This document shows, piece after piece, positions 46,009 to 57,035 of a DNA stretch of 64,000 nt (positions within the stretch are counted from its first letter, which is position 1; every line of letters begins with the position of its first letter). Under the pieces are notes generated by a model. The model did not search any database and was not told the DNA's origin. It was given only the letters and a program-made list of their open reading frames with translations. Source of the stretch: Flaccisagitta enflata (lineage: Eukaryota; Chaetognatha; Sagittoidea; Aphragmophora); assembly GCA_965153355.1 (NCBI GenBank), contig OZ231126.1:91946001-92010000 (forward strand), in the 5' to 3' direction. The position numbers were made by a program, and so were the translations under genes.

Positions 46009-46586
46009 TGTCAATAACATGAGCCCCCCTAAGAAGCGAAGCAAAGAGAGAGAATCGACGCGAGACTGATCAATCATCAAAACATGATGATAGAGCAGCC
46101 TCATATCGTCTTTTCCCTATCTTAGCAACTTTTCCTTCTTATTTCCATAAACGAGACCTTCATCAATAATATTATCTCCGGAGACTTGGTTAACCTCAAT
46201 AATTGCGGAAGAGTTCTCAGGTAATTATCATTATCATTATTACTGATTGGTCATTACTAACGGACGGGGCGGGAGAAGTAGGAGGAGGAAGGGGAGAAGG
46301 AGGGGGAGAAGGAGGAGGAGGAGGAGACGGGACGGCGACGACGGGGATACGGGACGAAGACGACGGGGAGACGGGACGTAGAAGAGGAGGAAGAGGAGAC
46401 GGCGGGGGCAGAGAATGGGGCTGGGGCAGTTGGGTTCGGGTTCATTATTATTGCGTATATTTCATCATCGTTTCTTGTCATTTGTTCAGATTACACGTCC
46501 TTATATATTCTTATATCTGGTCGAGTCTTTCTCCCTCTCTCGCTGAGGCGCTGCCAAGTCACCGGACGCGTATTAACCATTTGACA
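46009..46586 (+). mobile_element. 5' long terminal repeat (578 bp)
   Basis: It begins TGTCAATAACATGAG and ends CGTATTAACCATTTGACA. The 3' LTR is identical except for one substitution (GAGAATGGGG here, GAGAAAGGGG there) and 4 nt of length difference within the GGA-rich stretch near 46300-46325. A TATATATTCTTATAT box near 46502 could act as a core promoter. The G/A-rich middle (46260-46435) is purine-biased on the plus strand. Confidence 0.95.
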
Positions 46587-47458
46587 GTAATCTGAGAACT
46601 GTCTACGCAAGCGTGAGTATTGTCTCAATTTTTTTCTTGCACATAGCTCGGTCCTTTTAACCTCGTTCTCCCACCCCCCCCCCACCCGGGTAAATATTAT
46701 TCTCATCGAGCGTTTATATTTGAGACTCAATCAGATTGTCAGCATCGGGAATCGAACGAAACAAGTACGATCACGTGGCAACAAATAATTAGCTCCTCCA
46801 TCGATTCTTCCTTATCGTCATCATCATCATCGAGTCGACGTCGTCGTCATCGGCACCGCGCCAACCAAAAAGAAAAAAAGTCAACAAAAGACATCTTCTC
46901 GAACTCACCGCATCTCGGAAAATAAACGACTACGGTTCGAATCCCGTCATAACATCACTCTCCATATCAAATACAGGTGAACGAAAGACAGACGATAAGA
47001 CAGACAGATTCACTAATCGACCGATAATCGAAGAGAAAGAAAAGAGTAATCGCAGAGCGCAAAATAAGACGTTGTTCCTTCCCCGAGTTTCATTACACAG
47101 AATTAACAAAGCAATATCGCTAACCGCGCGTCTCTCGATTCATACGGTCATCATCAACGCAAATTTCGCACTGCACGCCGAAACGGATCAATAACCGAGT
47201 CAAGTAGTGTGACAATTAAAATGATATGAAGTTGTGATAGTAATCTGAGAATCTTCGTACGAATGCGCTAATGATATTTCCTTTCCAGAAATCGCGATAC
47301 GTCTCATAAAATTTTTTTTCAGAGGGCGGATTCTTCAACGCGTATAATTACAAATACCCGGACACACATACGGACAATTTCTCTCAGATCAATATACTAA
47401 CCTTTCTTCCTACAGGAGCAAGTACTAACGATCTTTGCCTCCCTTTAGCACGACCTTC

Positions 47459-47630
47459 TTTGCGTCTAACGCTGTCGGTCAAAACAAGGCCGCCCCACTG
47501 CTCTCTTTGCGTCTAACGCTGTCAGCAGAGGCGAAGCCAAACAAACAAGTCCGCCCCACTGCTCTCTTTGCGTCTAACGCTGTCAGCAGAGGCGAAGTCT
47601 CTCCGAGCCTTCTTTGCGTCTAACGCTGTC
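47459..47630 (+). repeat. Leader tandem repeat: four TTTGCGTCTAACGCTGTC motifs
   Basis: The motif occurs near 47459, 47505, 47567 and 47612. The middle two lie in a 62-bp direct repeat with CAGCAGAGGCGAAG and CCGCCCCACTGC. Each contains the small stem GCGT-CTA-ACGC. Confidence 0.85.
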
Positions 47631-48251
47631 GGTCGAGAGAACAACACAGTTGAGAATTTCTATTTACAAAAATTAAGATCAGAAACGATTTCAATTCAGA
47701 AACTTATAACAGTCTGTTTAACATAAACAAAAATTAAATTCAGAAAAACGAGTACACTCGTAACAGACTTTAAACTCCGCGTATCGTTCATACGGTTCCC
47801 GCGCACATCTTCCCCGATCACGTGACATCTCGTACCCCGTTATAATAAACCAACGACACTATCGTACGACATAACCACTACGTTCGACTCTCATAACCGC
47901 GCTCATCGTCATCGTTAAAAATACTCGGACCCCGGTTCAGTTAACTGACGACTTTCGGTCACCGACAACTTTATCGGTCAAAGTTCGATCGTTTATACTG
48001 TTCTCGGTCAAATTCGCCCGTCATCAACTCGACCGCAACGTTGTGCATCTTATTGCCGCCGTCGTGCCGTGCCGCCGATTGAGACAAACCACCACCGCCC
48101 GGTTATTCATTGTCGGATTGATAAACAATAAAAGACATTTGTTCATTGCCAAGAATAAAATTTACATTTGTCATTTGCTTATTAATAAAACGCGCAGTCA
48201 GGGACAAATTCGTCTTTAGCTAGATTAGCCAAATAAGCGCGTTAATTACCT

Positions 48252-48353
48252 CGTCATCATCGTTGCCAAGAGGCACATTTAAACTCGTCATTGCCGCTGG
48301 CAAGAGGCGCATGTAAACACGTCATTGTCGTAGCCAAGTGGCACATTTAAACA
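48252..48353 (+). repeat. Leader tandem repeat: three 34-bp units
   Basis: Units start at 48252, 48286 and 48320, each of the form CGTCATTG, then GCCAAGAGGCACATTTAAACA-like with a few substitutions. Confidence 0.85.
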
Positions 48354-48924
48354 CGTTAACTAGTGTCCTCGTAACAGACTAAAACTTTCTGTCTGTCTTC
48401 CTATCGATCAACCTAACATCCAATCTATCGACCGTTTGAACAAGAAACACTGACCCTCTCACTTAATCTCAATCGTGCTCGTACCGCCGGCACGAACAAA
48501 CAACCACCGCCGCACCGCCGCCATCGCCACCGCCACTAACGCTATGTGATTCCGTTATCATTTCTTAACAGAGCAAACGAATAAAAACATTGTTCATCAT
48601 CCAAATACAACTGCATAAAAAGACACGCAGATTCGGAAAATAAACACGCTCCAGGCTATTTATCAATTTTACGTGTCTACATTGTATCCTAAATCTTGTA
48701 CTGCTTCGCTGCTTCAGCCTCAGAGGCACGTTATCAATACAATTTTATCACGGAGCCTGGGGGCAAATAAGAGGTCACGTAACATAATACAGTCTAAGCC
48801 TGGTTTCATAAACATTGCATATGTACATGTATATACGCCGCCTGGCGGACATTCAGTGAAGCAAGAGACTTTTTTTCTCCCATGCTTCTAGATCCTTCAG
48901 ATCTCACGAGATCGCTGCTCAACA

Positions 48925-50480
48925 GACCAAACGAAACAAATCAAAACCCTAACAAGACAAAACAAAACAAAGAAAAAGAAACAAATACCAAAACGAAACA
49001 AAACAAACATAGATTAAACAAAACACCACGTAATAGAGCGAAACAAACAAAACAAACCGTAACAAAATAAATAGCGACAAGCAAACAGTACAGGCAAAAT
49101 AATAAATACAAACGCAGTAACATAGGTACACAAAATAAGAGACAAAACGAAACACAAAACAACAAACAAAACAAACGGCCGCAAACGAACGGAAACAATA
49201 AGACAACAAACAAAACAGATTGATACAAAACAAAAACCCAAATAAAACAACACAGTAAGAAAAACAAGACAAGACAACAAGTAAAACGAGTTTAAACTCA
49301 ACAAAACAAAATATCAATAAACTGACAAAACAAGAAACGAACTAAAGAAACAAACACAACAAAACAAAAAAAAAAAAACAAAGGAAACAAACGTCTAGAA
49401 CGGAACATTTACAACTATAAATAAGACGAACAAAATTTAAACAGACTTACAAAACCTTACAAAGTAGAAAAAGCCAATCAAGACAAAACAAACTAACACA
49501 AACAAATTGAAATAAATCAAACAACAGAATAAAACAAACAAAAACAAAGAAACAAAACAGTTCATAGAACAAGACAAAAAACGAACAAAACTGAAACGAC
49601 AAACGAATTAATACAAACCAGCAAACAATCAAACAAGAATTTAGAAGAAAAAACAAACATTAGGACAAAACAAATACGACGACATAACAATATACGAGAC
49701 AGTTTGAGTCGAATATAACAAAACAAATCGCAACAAACAAAAACAAACAAGAGGGAAACATATTAAACAAACAACAAATAAGTCCTAAACAAAAAAATAC
49801 GTAAAATACAAACAAAACAACGAAACAAGACAAACGAAACATAACAGACAGAAACAAATAGGCAAAAAAAAACAGAAACAACAAATCGAAACATTAAAAA
49901 ATTGGATCAAAACACCACAAACAAAAACGAAGCAGGACCAAACAAAACAAATAGAAACAATAAAAAACGATACGAGACAAAATAAAAGGACACAGACTGG
50001 AAAACATAAAACAAACAAACGAGGTAAAAGCAAACAAACAACACAAAACAATCAGGAACAAGAAACAATAGCAAGACAAAAACAACAAATCGTAAAACAA
50101 AACAAAAGTCAGAAACAAACAAAACAAAGATATCATAACAACTAATCAGAACAAGACAAAACAGGTTAAGACGAACATACACAAAAGTGAGTCAAACACA
50201 TAAAACAATCAGAAACGAAACAAGTAAAAAACCTGAACAAAACGGAATTAAAGAAATAAAAGGACAACAAATCAAAACAGACAAATCGGACCAGAACACA
50301 ACAAAACAGATAAATACAAATCAAACCAACACAAAAAAACTGAAACAAACAAAAAAGAACAACAGAATCATACAAAACCAATCGCAAAAACAAAACAAAA
50401 AACAAAAAACAAAACAAGCAAAAAACAAGACAAGACAAAACAAGACAGGACAAGACAAATAAGAGACAAGACAAACAATA
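48925..50480 (+). repeat. ~1.55 kb A/C-rich tract (AAACAAAACAAAC-like)
   Basis: The plus strand is made almost entirely of A and C in non-periodic CAAAA/AAACA words, with few G or T. The long minus-strand frames of Phe/Leu/Cys/Val here are the mechanical result of this bias. Such RNA would be nearly unstructured. Confidence 0.9.
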
Positions 50481-50504
50481 AGACAAGACATTACCAAAAA
50501 AGAA

Positions 50505-50506
<2 letters not shown>

Positions 50507-50566
<60 letters not shown>
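50507..50566 (+). repeat. Poly(A) tract just upstream of the gag-like ORF
   Basis: An uninterrupted A run of about 58 nt, ending about 55 nt before the start codon at 50619. Confidence 0.95.
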
Positions 50567-50618
50567 ATACAAAAACAAAACAAACACAACAAATTAGACC
50601 TACCGACGACAAAACACA

Positions 50619-52157
50619 ATGGGACGAAAAGTCAAACATCCATCGGTCGTAAAGACGATAGAATCACTTCACAACGCAACCGTGGCTTACTTCCTGGCCA
50701 AGGAGGAAAACAGACATAATAGTAAAACTGACAATTGGGCGGTCAACAGCAAGTTCATCACCATGGAGGAAGAGTTAAAAGACGCCATCACTGTCTTGGG
50801 GAAAGCGAAAAAAGCTCTCCAAGATGAACATGAGTTGGAAGAAACCATTGATTTCGCAAAATCTTTCATTCAGAAGAAGGCAAGAGACACGAACAACCCC
50901 CCTCCCGCAAACCAATCAGCTGAAGCAGTCAACATCAACGACTTGGTCAAATCACCAGTTGAAAGCACCAAACCAACATCGACCTCAGCCGACACCCGCT
51001 ATGATCAAGAGGTAGCAGCCATTGCACGAGAGGAAGAGGCAATCGCCATTGCAGAAGCCCGAACGGCTCTACAGAGACAAGAAGAGGAGCTTGAAAGACA
51101 AAAACGCCATCTGGATGAACGAGAACACTTCAATGAACAACGCCGTCAACTAGATCAAAGACGGGCAGAGAATGAAGAACAGCGCCAGATCAGAGCCCAA
51201 ACATCTGATTCAGCAATATCATCATGCCTCGAAGAGCATGATGACGCCAATCTAGCATCCTCAACGGATCAGGAAACCATGTCTACCTCCAACCAACAAC
51301 CAACCGCCAGTCAAAGTCAAAGGTCAAAACCAACTGCTAACCAACAAAAAGCCACCCAATCTTCGACCTTTGCTAAAACAAACATTGATACATTGAGGAA
51401 ATTGCAACCGAAACAACAGTCAATCAGGTCGGATCAACAAACTAACGAACGCCATCATCCAGAGACAGCTCCCAGGCTAAAACGCTTCCAACCGACCGTG
51501 GACAAAACCCATGAACCTAGACAAACTGACAAACAAAAGCCGGTCAATCAACATCCCATCTCAGCAGAGGCAATCTTCCTCTCCTCAGCGATTCGGCCAC
51601 GAGAGCAATCAAAGAGAAAAGATAATCAAGTCAACGTGTCTCAACAGCGAGCAACTACACACAGCAAGGCCTCAACACCACCTCAATACCCTCGTCAGGC
51701 CCAAAGTCAACGGCCCTGTGCATCATCAAACCAAAACGACGCTTTCTCAAATAAAAAGGGATGGTCATCAAATGTCAACAGATATTCAACATCAACAGTC
51801 TCTACTGATTATAGTAAGATCTCAGGCGGCAAGTATACGAGTGTCGGAAGCCAAGGCCAAGGCCAAGGCCGTCAAAATTTCATATCACACAGATCAAACA
51901 GATCAAGTCATTGTTCAAACATCATCCCGACTAACAGACGGTCCCACCTTTCACTAATGCGAATATCTTCACGAGGATCATCGGTGACATCAATGTCTTC
52001 GCTTTCATCAGGATACACATCAGCATCGCCACAATCATGTCTCAGCTCTTATGCGATGCACAGATGTACCCAAAACTCGTCTATGTTCCTATCATCACGA
52101 AGGTCACCCATCTCCTGGGGCAGATCACCGGTCCCACCACAATCTTATTTTTCCTAA
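50619..52157 (+). CDS. Gag-like coiled-coil protein of the LTR element
   Basis: A 512-codon ORF whose start has strong context (ACA before ATG, G after). Residues 1-90 look helical and structured (for example ELKDAITVLGKAKKALQDEH). Residues 128-194 form a clear charged coiled coil (EVAAIAREEEAIAIAEA through EELERQKRHLDEREH). From about 215 the chain is Gln/Ser/Thr/Pro/Lys-rich and disordered, and the last 90 residues are Ser/Arg-rich. No CCHC zinc knuckle, protease or polymerase motif is visible. Its place as the only long sense frame between the LTRs suggests a structural (Gag) role in particle formation; that is inference. Two other frames stay open near the 3' end (51511-51957, and one ending about 52198), so a frameshift near the C-terminus is possible. 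It could also be an unrelated captured gene. Confidence 0.65.
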   Translation: MGRKVKHPSVVKTIESLHNATVAYFLAKEENRHNSKTDNWAVNSKFITMEEELKDAITVLGKAKKALQDEHELEETIDFAKSFIQKKARDTNNPPPANQSAEAVNINDLVKSPVESTKPTSTSADTRYDQEVAAIAREEEAIAIAEARTALQRQEEELERQKRHLDEREHFNEQRRQLDQRRAENEEQRQIRAQTSDSAISSCLEEHDDANLASSTDQETMSTSNQQPTASQSQRSKPTANQQKATQSSTFAKTNIDTLRKLQPKQQSIRSDQQTNERHHPETAPRLKRFQPTVDKTHEPRQTDKQKPVNQHPISAEAIFLSSAIRPREQSKRKDNQVNVSQQRATTHSKASTPPQYPRQAQSQRPCASSNQNDAFSNKKGWSSNVNRYSTSTVSTDYSKISGGKYTSVGSQGQGQGRQNFISHRSNRSSHCSNIIPTNRRSHLSLMRISSRGSSVTSMSSLSSGYTSASPQSCLSSYAMHRCTQNSSMFLSSRRSPISWGRSPVPPQSYFS

Positions 52158-52159
52158 CA

Positions 52160-52955
52160 CAAAAAAACAAACAAACAAAAAAAAAAAAACAACAGCAAAA
52201 TTTCCATTAGGATTGTAGCAATAAATGATAAAGCTAATATTTAAGAGATATGTAATGAGTCATTTACATAACATTGCGACAAGACACTATCATGTAGAAA
52301 TTCCGAGTGAATGTGAGTGTAAATGGGATATCCGTCATCGTGTGATTGTGAGGGATTTTCTACATTAAGAATCTCAATTTGACCTTCTTTCCCGGGAAAG
52401 AAGGAAAATTAAGAGAATTATTTGGTTAGATCAATTTGGTCGCATTGCTAGGTAAATCATCACAGAGCATATACAACAACCGTATTAAGTAGTTCCAGTG
52501 GTAATATCTTTTTTCGGATCTCCTTTCACTGCCAGTAATGTGTGCAGATACATATACCCTACCAAATATTTCGTTAAAAAAAAAAAAAAAAAAAATGTTA
52601 ATTGGAGGTAGGCAGACGAGCAAACAAACAAACAAACAAAACATTCAAAGCCTTCCAATCATCCCCCCTCATCCTACCCGACCAAGATCAAAATTACTGA
52701 AAACCACAAAAAAACCACAAAAAAAAAAACAAGCAAAGAAACAAAGAAAACAAACAAGCGAGCGAGCGAGCAAACAAATCAAAACAAACAAAGCCTGTCA
52801 CGCCATCAGTCGGACTTTCGTCACAAGTCATCAGACTGAGATTAATATCATATAAAACCGTATTAAAACAAAAACACAATTACGTTTACTGTGTATACAG
52901 TATATAAACAAAGTATTCATAAATAAATCGCGTGCCAAACAACGTTCTTACTACT
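52160..52955 (+). other. 3' non-coding part of the LTR element
   Basis: A-rich sequence with CAAA words, a poly(A) run near 52576-52594 and a (GAGC)n patch near 52757. No coding signal. Confidence 0.6.
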
Positions 52956-52963
52956 TTATGGCG

Positions 52964-53316
52964 GGGGCAGTGACGTGACCTCATCAAATCCAGCCACATC
53001 TCATACGGCGGGGGCAGTGAATTCCCATCTGTACCAAATGACACGGTCTTTGTAGCGACCAGCGAGGACGATAAAACTGCACATTGCTATCAACTTTTTC
53101 ACTGTTCTCATGGCGGGGGCAGTGGCGCTTACCCAATATTCAACATCATGCATGAATGGGAGGCAGCAGAACACCCTACATCTCTCAAGGTCTCACCTTT
53201 CGTACGGCGGGGGCAGTAATAGGCCCGCGCACGCTTCACTGTTGCTTCATCGCTTGGTCAACAATAATGCACCCTGTACATATCAAGTTTCATGTTTCTT
53301 ACGGCGGGTCAGTAAT
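52964..53316 (+). repeat. Five spaced GGCGGGGGCAGT motifs
   Basis: GGCGGGGGCAGT occurs near 52961, 53008, 53112 and 53205, with a shorter form GGCGGGTCAGT near 53303; most are preceded by TAC or TAT. A related CGGCGGGGGCAG lies in the LTR near 46400 and 55978, and GGCGGGGG ends the polypurine tract at 55590. Confidence 0.85.
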
Positions 53317-53666
53317 ACACCCCATGCGCACAGAACACCCTTGACTGTTTACATTACGAAAAGCAGTAATACATCCCACGATGCCTTCGAGTGCTGAAAT
53401 AACACAAGGCTGTAACGCCCCTCTTGCAACAAGTTTTTACAGTCTGCCATCTGATTTGCCCCCTCGTTCATCATCCAAAATGCTTCATAACAACCTTAGG
53501 CCTTAGAGACGCGATGGGGTCAACTAAACATTCTTAACAGAAAATTAAAAAAAATAAAAATAAAACAATGATGACTCAATGTTAATAAACATTTTGGAAA
53601 GTTTACATCAACAGTTCAGACAATCAAGATTAGTCATGGCTCATGTTGTCAAGACAACAAATGATC

Positions 53667-53669
<3 letters not shown>

Positions 53670-53697
<28 letters not shown>
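53670..53697 (+). repeat. Poly(A) tract
   Basis: A run of about 27 A residues within the retroelement interior, followed by AAAC-rich DNA. Confidence 0.9.
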
Positions 53698-53699
<2 letters not shown>

Positions 53700-54009
53700 A
53701 ATTCATCAAATCAACATATGATTCAAAAACAAAACAAAACAAAACAAAAACGAAAAACAAAAAACCAAATAAAAATTAAAAGCTCAAAACAACAAACAGA
53801 ACAAACAAGCTAGATGATTCAAAGGAATACGTCAAATTGCAGCGATCCGTACAAACAGACAAACGTACGCAGACCCAAAGGGTAACGACGAACATTCAGA
53901 CTTTCAGATCCATGATAAATCAATTGACAATAACTAGATACATAAACAACAGTAACAACAACAATCATAGTGGCAGTAGCCACATCAACGACATCTTTGT
54001 CAACATCAA

Positions 54010-54036
54010 AACAACAACAAACACAGCAGCAGCAGG

Positions 54037-54071
<35 letters not shown>

Positions 54072-54103
54072 ACACAACAACAACAACAACAACAACAACA
54101 ACG
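54010..54103 (+). repeat. (CAA)n microsatellite
   Basis: About 30 CAA units with two AAACA interruptions. The Gln, Thr and Val/Cys homopolymer frames are artefacts. Confidence 0.95.
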
Positions 54104-54567
54104 ATACTTACATTCAAACAATGAAAACACAGATTACACTGAATCATTTCATCCAATCACATGGAAATGACCCTCTATGACTAGGGTAAGAAGCTTCTAG
54201 GAGACAAAGAACAAATGTATCACGAGCAAACGGCAAAACAAGACCGTAGATGAACATTGAAAAACATCATCCCTAGAACGTGACCAACTTATTAAACAGC
54301 TAGTGAACAAAAATTACCAAATACAATTTCGAAGCTGCGCTCGATAAAACTTTGAATGTTTAACAATGTTAGGGACAGAAGTTAAACAATATTACCGTGT
54401 ATGGCTAGAGTATAGAATAACCATAAAAGATGTAGATAAGCGATGGTAAATAAACGATGCTAAAAGAGTTAAACTCTTTAAATGGTTAAATAATGTTTAA
54501 GAAAATATTAGATAACAATAGAAAGATGTTAGAAATAAAAATGCTCAAGGTTAAATTGAAATGAACA

Positions 54568-54568
<1 letters not shown>

Positions 54569-54600
<32 letters not shown>

Positions 54601-54631
54601 AAAAATAAAAACTTAAATTTTTTTAAAAATG

Positions 54632-54679
<48 letters not shown>
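54569..54679 (+). repeat. Two poly(A) tracts separated by an A/T spacer
   Basis: Runs of about 29 A and 40 A, near 54569-54598 and 54639-54679. Confidence 0.9.
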
Positions 54680-54681
<2 letters not shown>

Positions 54682-54917
54682 AAATAAAAGATCAAATCAA
54701 AACAATATAAAGAGTAGATCAACTTCAAATAAACAATGTTCAATAAACAATGATGAAAAAGGAAAACAAACAAAGTTCAAAAAACAAGGTCAAAACATTA
54801 AGATAAACAATGTTTAATAAACAAATGGTCAAAGCTAAAGCAATAAGATAATGTTTGATTAAGAATGTTAAAGCATTGGAATAACCAATGTCAAAATAAA
54901 AATGTGGAATGAAAGAG

Positions 54918-55034
<117 letters not shown>

Positions 55035-55359
55035 TCGAATGAACAAGGTTGAACGACAATGTTTTAGCGTTTAAAAGACTATTTGAATTAAAAATTTTAC
55101 AACAATAAAAATACAATGTTAAATCAAACAATGGCAAAGATAGAGTTACATCAAATAAACAACGTTAATAAACGATGTTAAAACATTAAAAAGACTATAT
55201 TAAATAAACAATTCAAATAAACAAATTCAGAATATCAAAATACAATGCTACATTTAACAATGTTGAAATAAAGCTATATAAACAGTAAGAAACATAAATA
55301 AACATTAATAAACATGAAAGGGATCAATGCAAATAAACAATTTTCTAACAAAAAAATAT

Positions 55360-55371
55360 ATATATATATAT
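55360..55371. repeat. Short (TA)n and C-run patches
   Basis: A TATATATATATA run, followed near 55413-55425 by a C-run. Confidence 0.6.
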
Positions 55372-55571
55372 ACATAAAACAGACAAATAAAAACTGAAAC
55401 AAGCTAGCGGTACCCCCCCCCCCCCAAGAAAAAATCAATGAATAAAACAAAGTGACTAATCAGTAAAAAGAAGAAGAAGAACAAACAAACAATCGACCAA
55501 GTTCAAAACAGAAGGACGGAAACAGACCTTCCACTTCTAAGGGGGACTCCTGTTACCACGGGTTCCTTCTT

Positions 55572-55590
55572 AGAGGAAGGAAGGCGGGGG
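55572..55590 (+). promoter_or_regulatory. Polypurine tract (second-strand priming site)
   Basis: AGAGGAAGGAAGGCGGGGG abuts the 3' LTR start TGTCAATAAC. It is all purine except one C at 55585. In LTR retroelements such a tract primes plus-strand DNA synthesis. Confidence 0.85.
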
Positions 55591-56164
55591 TGTCAATAAC
55601 ATGAGCCCCCCTAAGAAGCGAAGCAAAGAGAGAGAATCGACGCGAGACTGATCAATCATCAAAACATGATGATAGAGCAGCCTCATATCGTCTTTTCCCT
55701 ATCTTAGCAACTTTTCCTTCTTATTTCCATAAACGAGACCTTCATCAATAATATTATCTCCGGAGACTTGGTTAACCTCAATAATTGCGGAAGAGTTCTC
55801 AGGTAATTATCATTATCATTATTACTGATTGGTCATTACTAACGGACGGGGCGGGAGAAGTAGGAGGAGGAAGGGGAGAAGGAGGGGAGAAGGAGGAGGA
55901 GGAGACGGGACGGCGACGACGGGGATACGGGACGAAGACGACGGGGAGACGGGACGTAGAAGAGGAGGAAGAGGAGACGGCGGGGGCAGAGAAAGGGGCT
56001 GGGGCAGTTGGGTTCGGGTTCATTATTATTGCGTATATTTCATCATCGTTTCTTGTCATTTGTTCAGATTACACGTCCTTATATATTCTTATATCTGGTC
56101 GAGTCTTTCTCCCTCTCTCGCTGAGGCGCTGCCAAGTCACCGGACGCGTATTAACCATTTGACA
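55591..56164 (+). mobile_element. 3' long terminal repeat (574 bp)
   Basis: Same TG...CA ends as the 5' LTR, with one substitution and 4 nt of indel in low-complexity sequence between them. The minisatellite resumes directly afterwards. Confidence 0.95.
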
Positions 56165-56169
56165 ACAGT
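56165..56169. repeat. Right target-site duplication ACAGT
   Basis: Matches 46004-46008 and abuts the CA end of the 3' LTR. Confidence 0.85.
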
Positions 56170-56289
56170 AGTTGAAGATGATGACAGAAGTTGAAGATGA
56201 ATCTTGAAATCCATGATGGCAAACCTAAGAAAAATCAGAATGTAATAAATGAGCAAGTAAAAGAATTCATCAACTCCATTCCTCTATAT

Positions 56290-57030
56290 AAATCGCCTTA
56301 GTCCTAGTAACATATTACTACATTAATAAGCTAATATCTTATAAACCAGACTTCAGATTTAATTCGAATTTTGCAGGGGCAGTTCAATTAATATCCTTTA
56401 CTTGTATACCAAATTAAAAAAGAATTCACATAACTTTGCTACCCTTTGGCTATGTAAACTACCTAAGTCATAGTAACATATTACTACATAAATAAGCTAG
56501 TACCTCATAAACCAGACTTCAGATTTAATTCGAATTTTGTAGGGGTTATTTATTTACTACCCTCTACTTGTGTACCAAATTAGAAAAAAATTCACATACC
56601 TTTTCTACCCTTTGCCTATGAAAAGTGCCTAAGTCCCAGCAACATACTACTACATAAATAAGCTAATATCTCATAAACCAGACTTCAGATTTAATTCGAA
56701 TTTTGCAGGGGTTGTTTTTTTACTACCCTCTGCTTGTATACCAAATTAAAAAAAAATTCATTAACCTTTACTACCCTCTACCTATGTAAACCACATAAGT
56801 CCCAGCTAAATATTACTACAAAAATAATAGGCAAAGGGTAGTAAAAGTTAGTGAATTTTTCTGAAAATTGGTACACAAGCTCCTATTGACCTATAAACAA
56901 CACCAGCAAAGTTTCATAAAATTCTGAAGTCTGGTTCCAAAAATATGAGAAGGTTTTAAACAAACAAACAGACAACGCATCAATGCTACTTCATAGTCAC
57001 CGACGAAAACTGTTCGTCGGGGACAAAAAT
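56290..57030. repeat. Tandem ~165-bp repeat with conserved hairpin tail
   Basis: Three units starting near 56297, 56465 and 56633 share CATATTACTACAT, ATAAACCAGACTTCAGATTT and AATTCGAATTTTG. The tail (56815-57030) contains GGTACACAAGCTCC, ACCAGCAAAGTTTCATAAAA and a hairpin GACGAAAACTGTTCGTC. The 5702-6180 copy abuts the reverse transcriptase relic. Confidence 0.8.
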
Positions 57031-57035
57031 TTGTC

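Noticed and set aside
45448-46104. 218-codon minus-strand frame with a repeated YCHHLQLLSSSSTTVIIFN motif
   Set aside because: It is a translation of the 19-bp minisatellite, and the same unit occurs without this frame elsewhere.
46257-46595. Open frames within the LTRs (Gly/Glu/Arg-rich or Pro/Ser-rich)
   Set aside because: They come from the GGA-rich low-complexity part of the LTR and are shared by both LTRs at non-coding positions.
46926-46950. tRNA T-arm-like sequence GGTTCGAATCCCG inside the retroelement leader
   Set aside because: The stem is poorly formed, and no acceptor, D-arm or anticodon arm could be found around it.
48941-50587. Many long minus-strand open frames encoding hydrophobic Phe/Leu/Cys/Val-rich 'membrane proteins'
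   Set aside because: They are the antisense of the A/C-rich retroelement leader, where stop codons are rare on that strand. They overlap in all frames and have no domain features.
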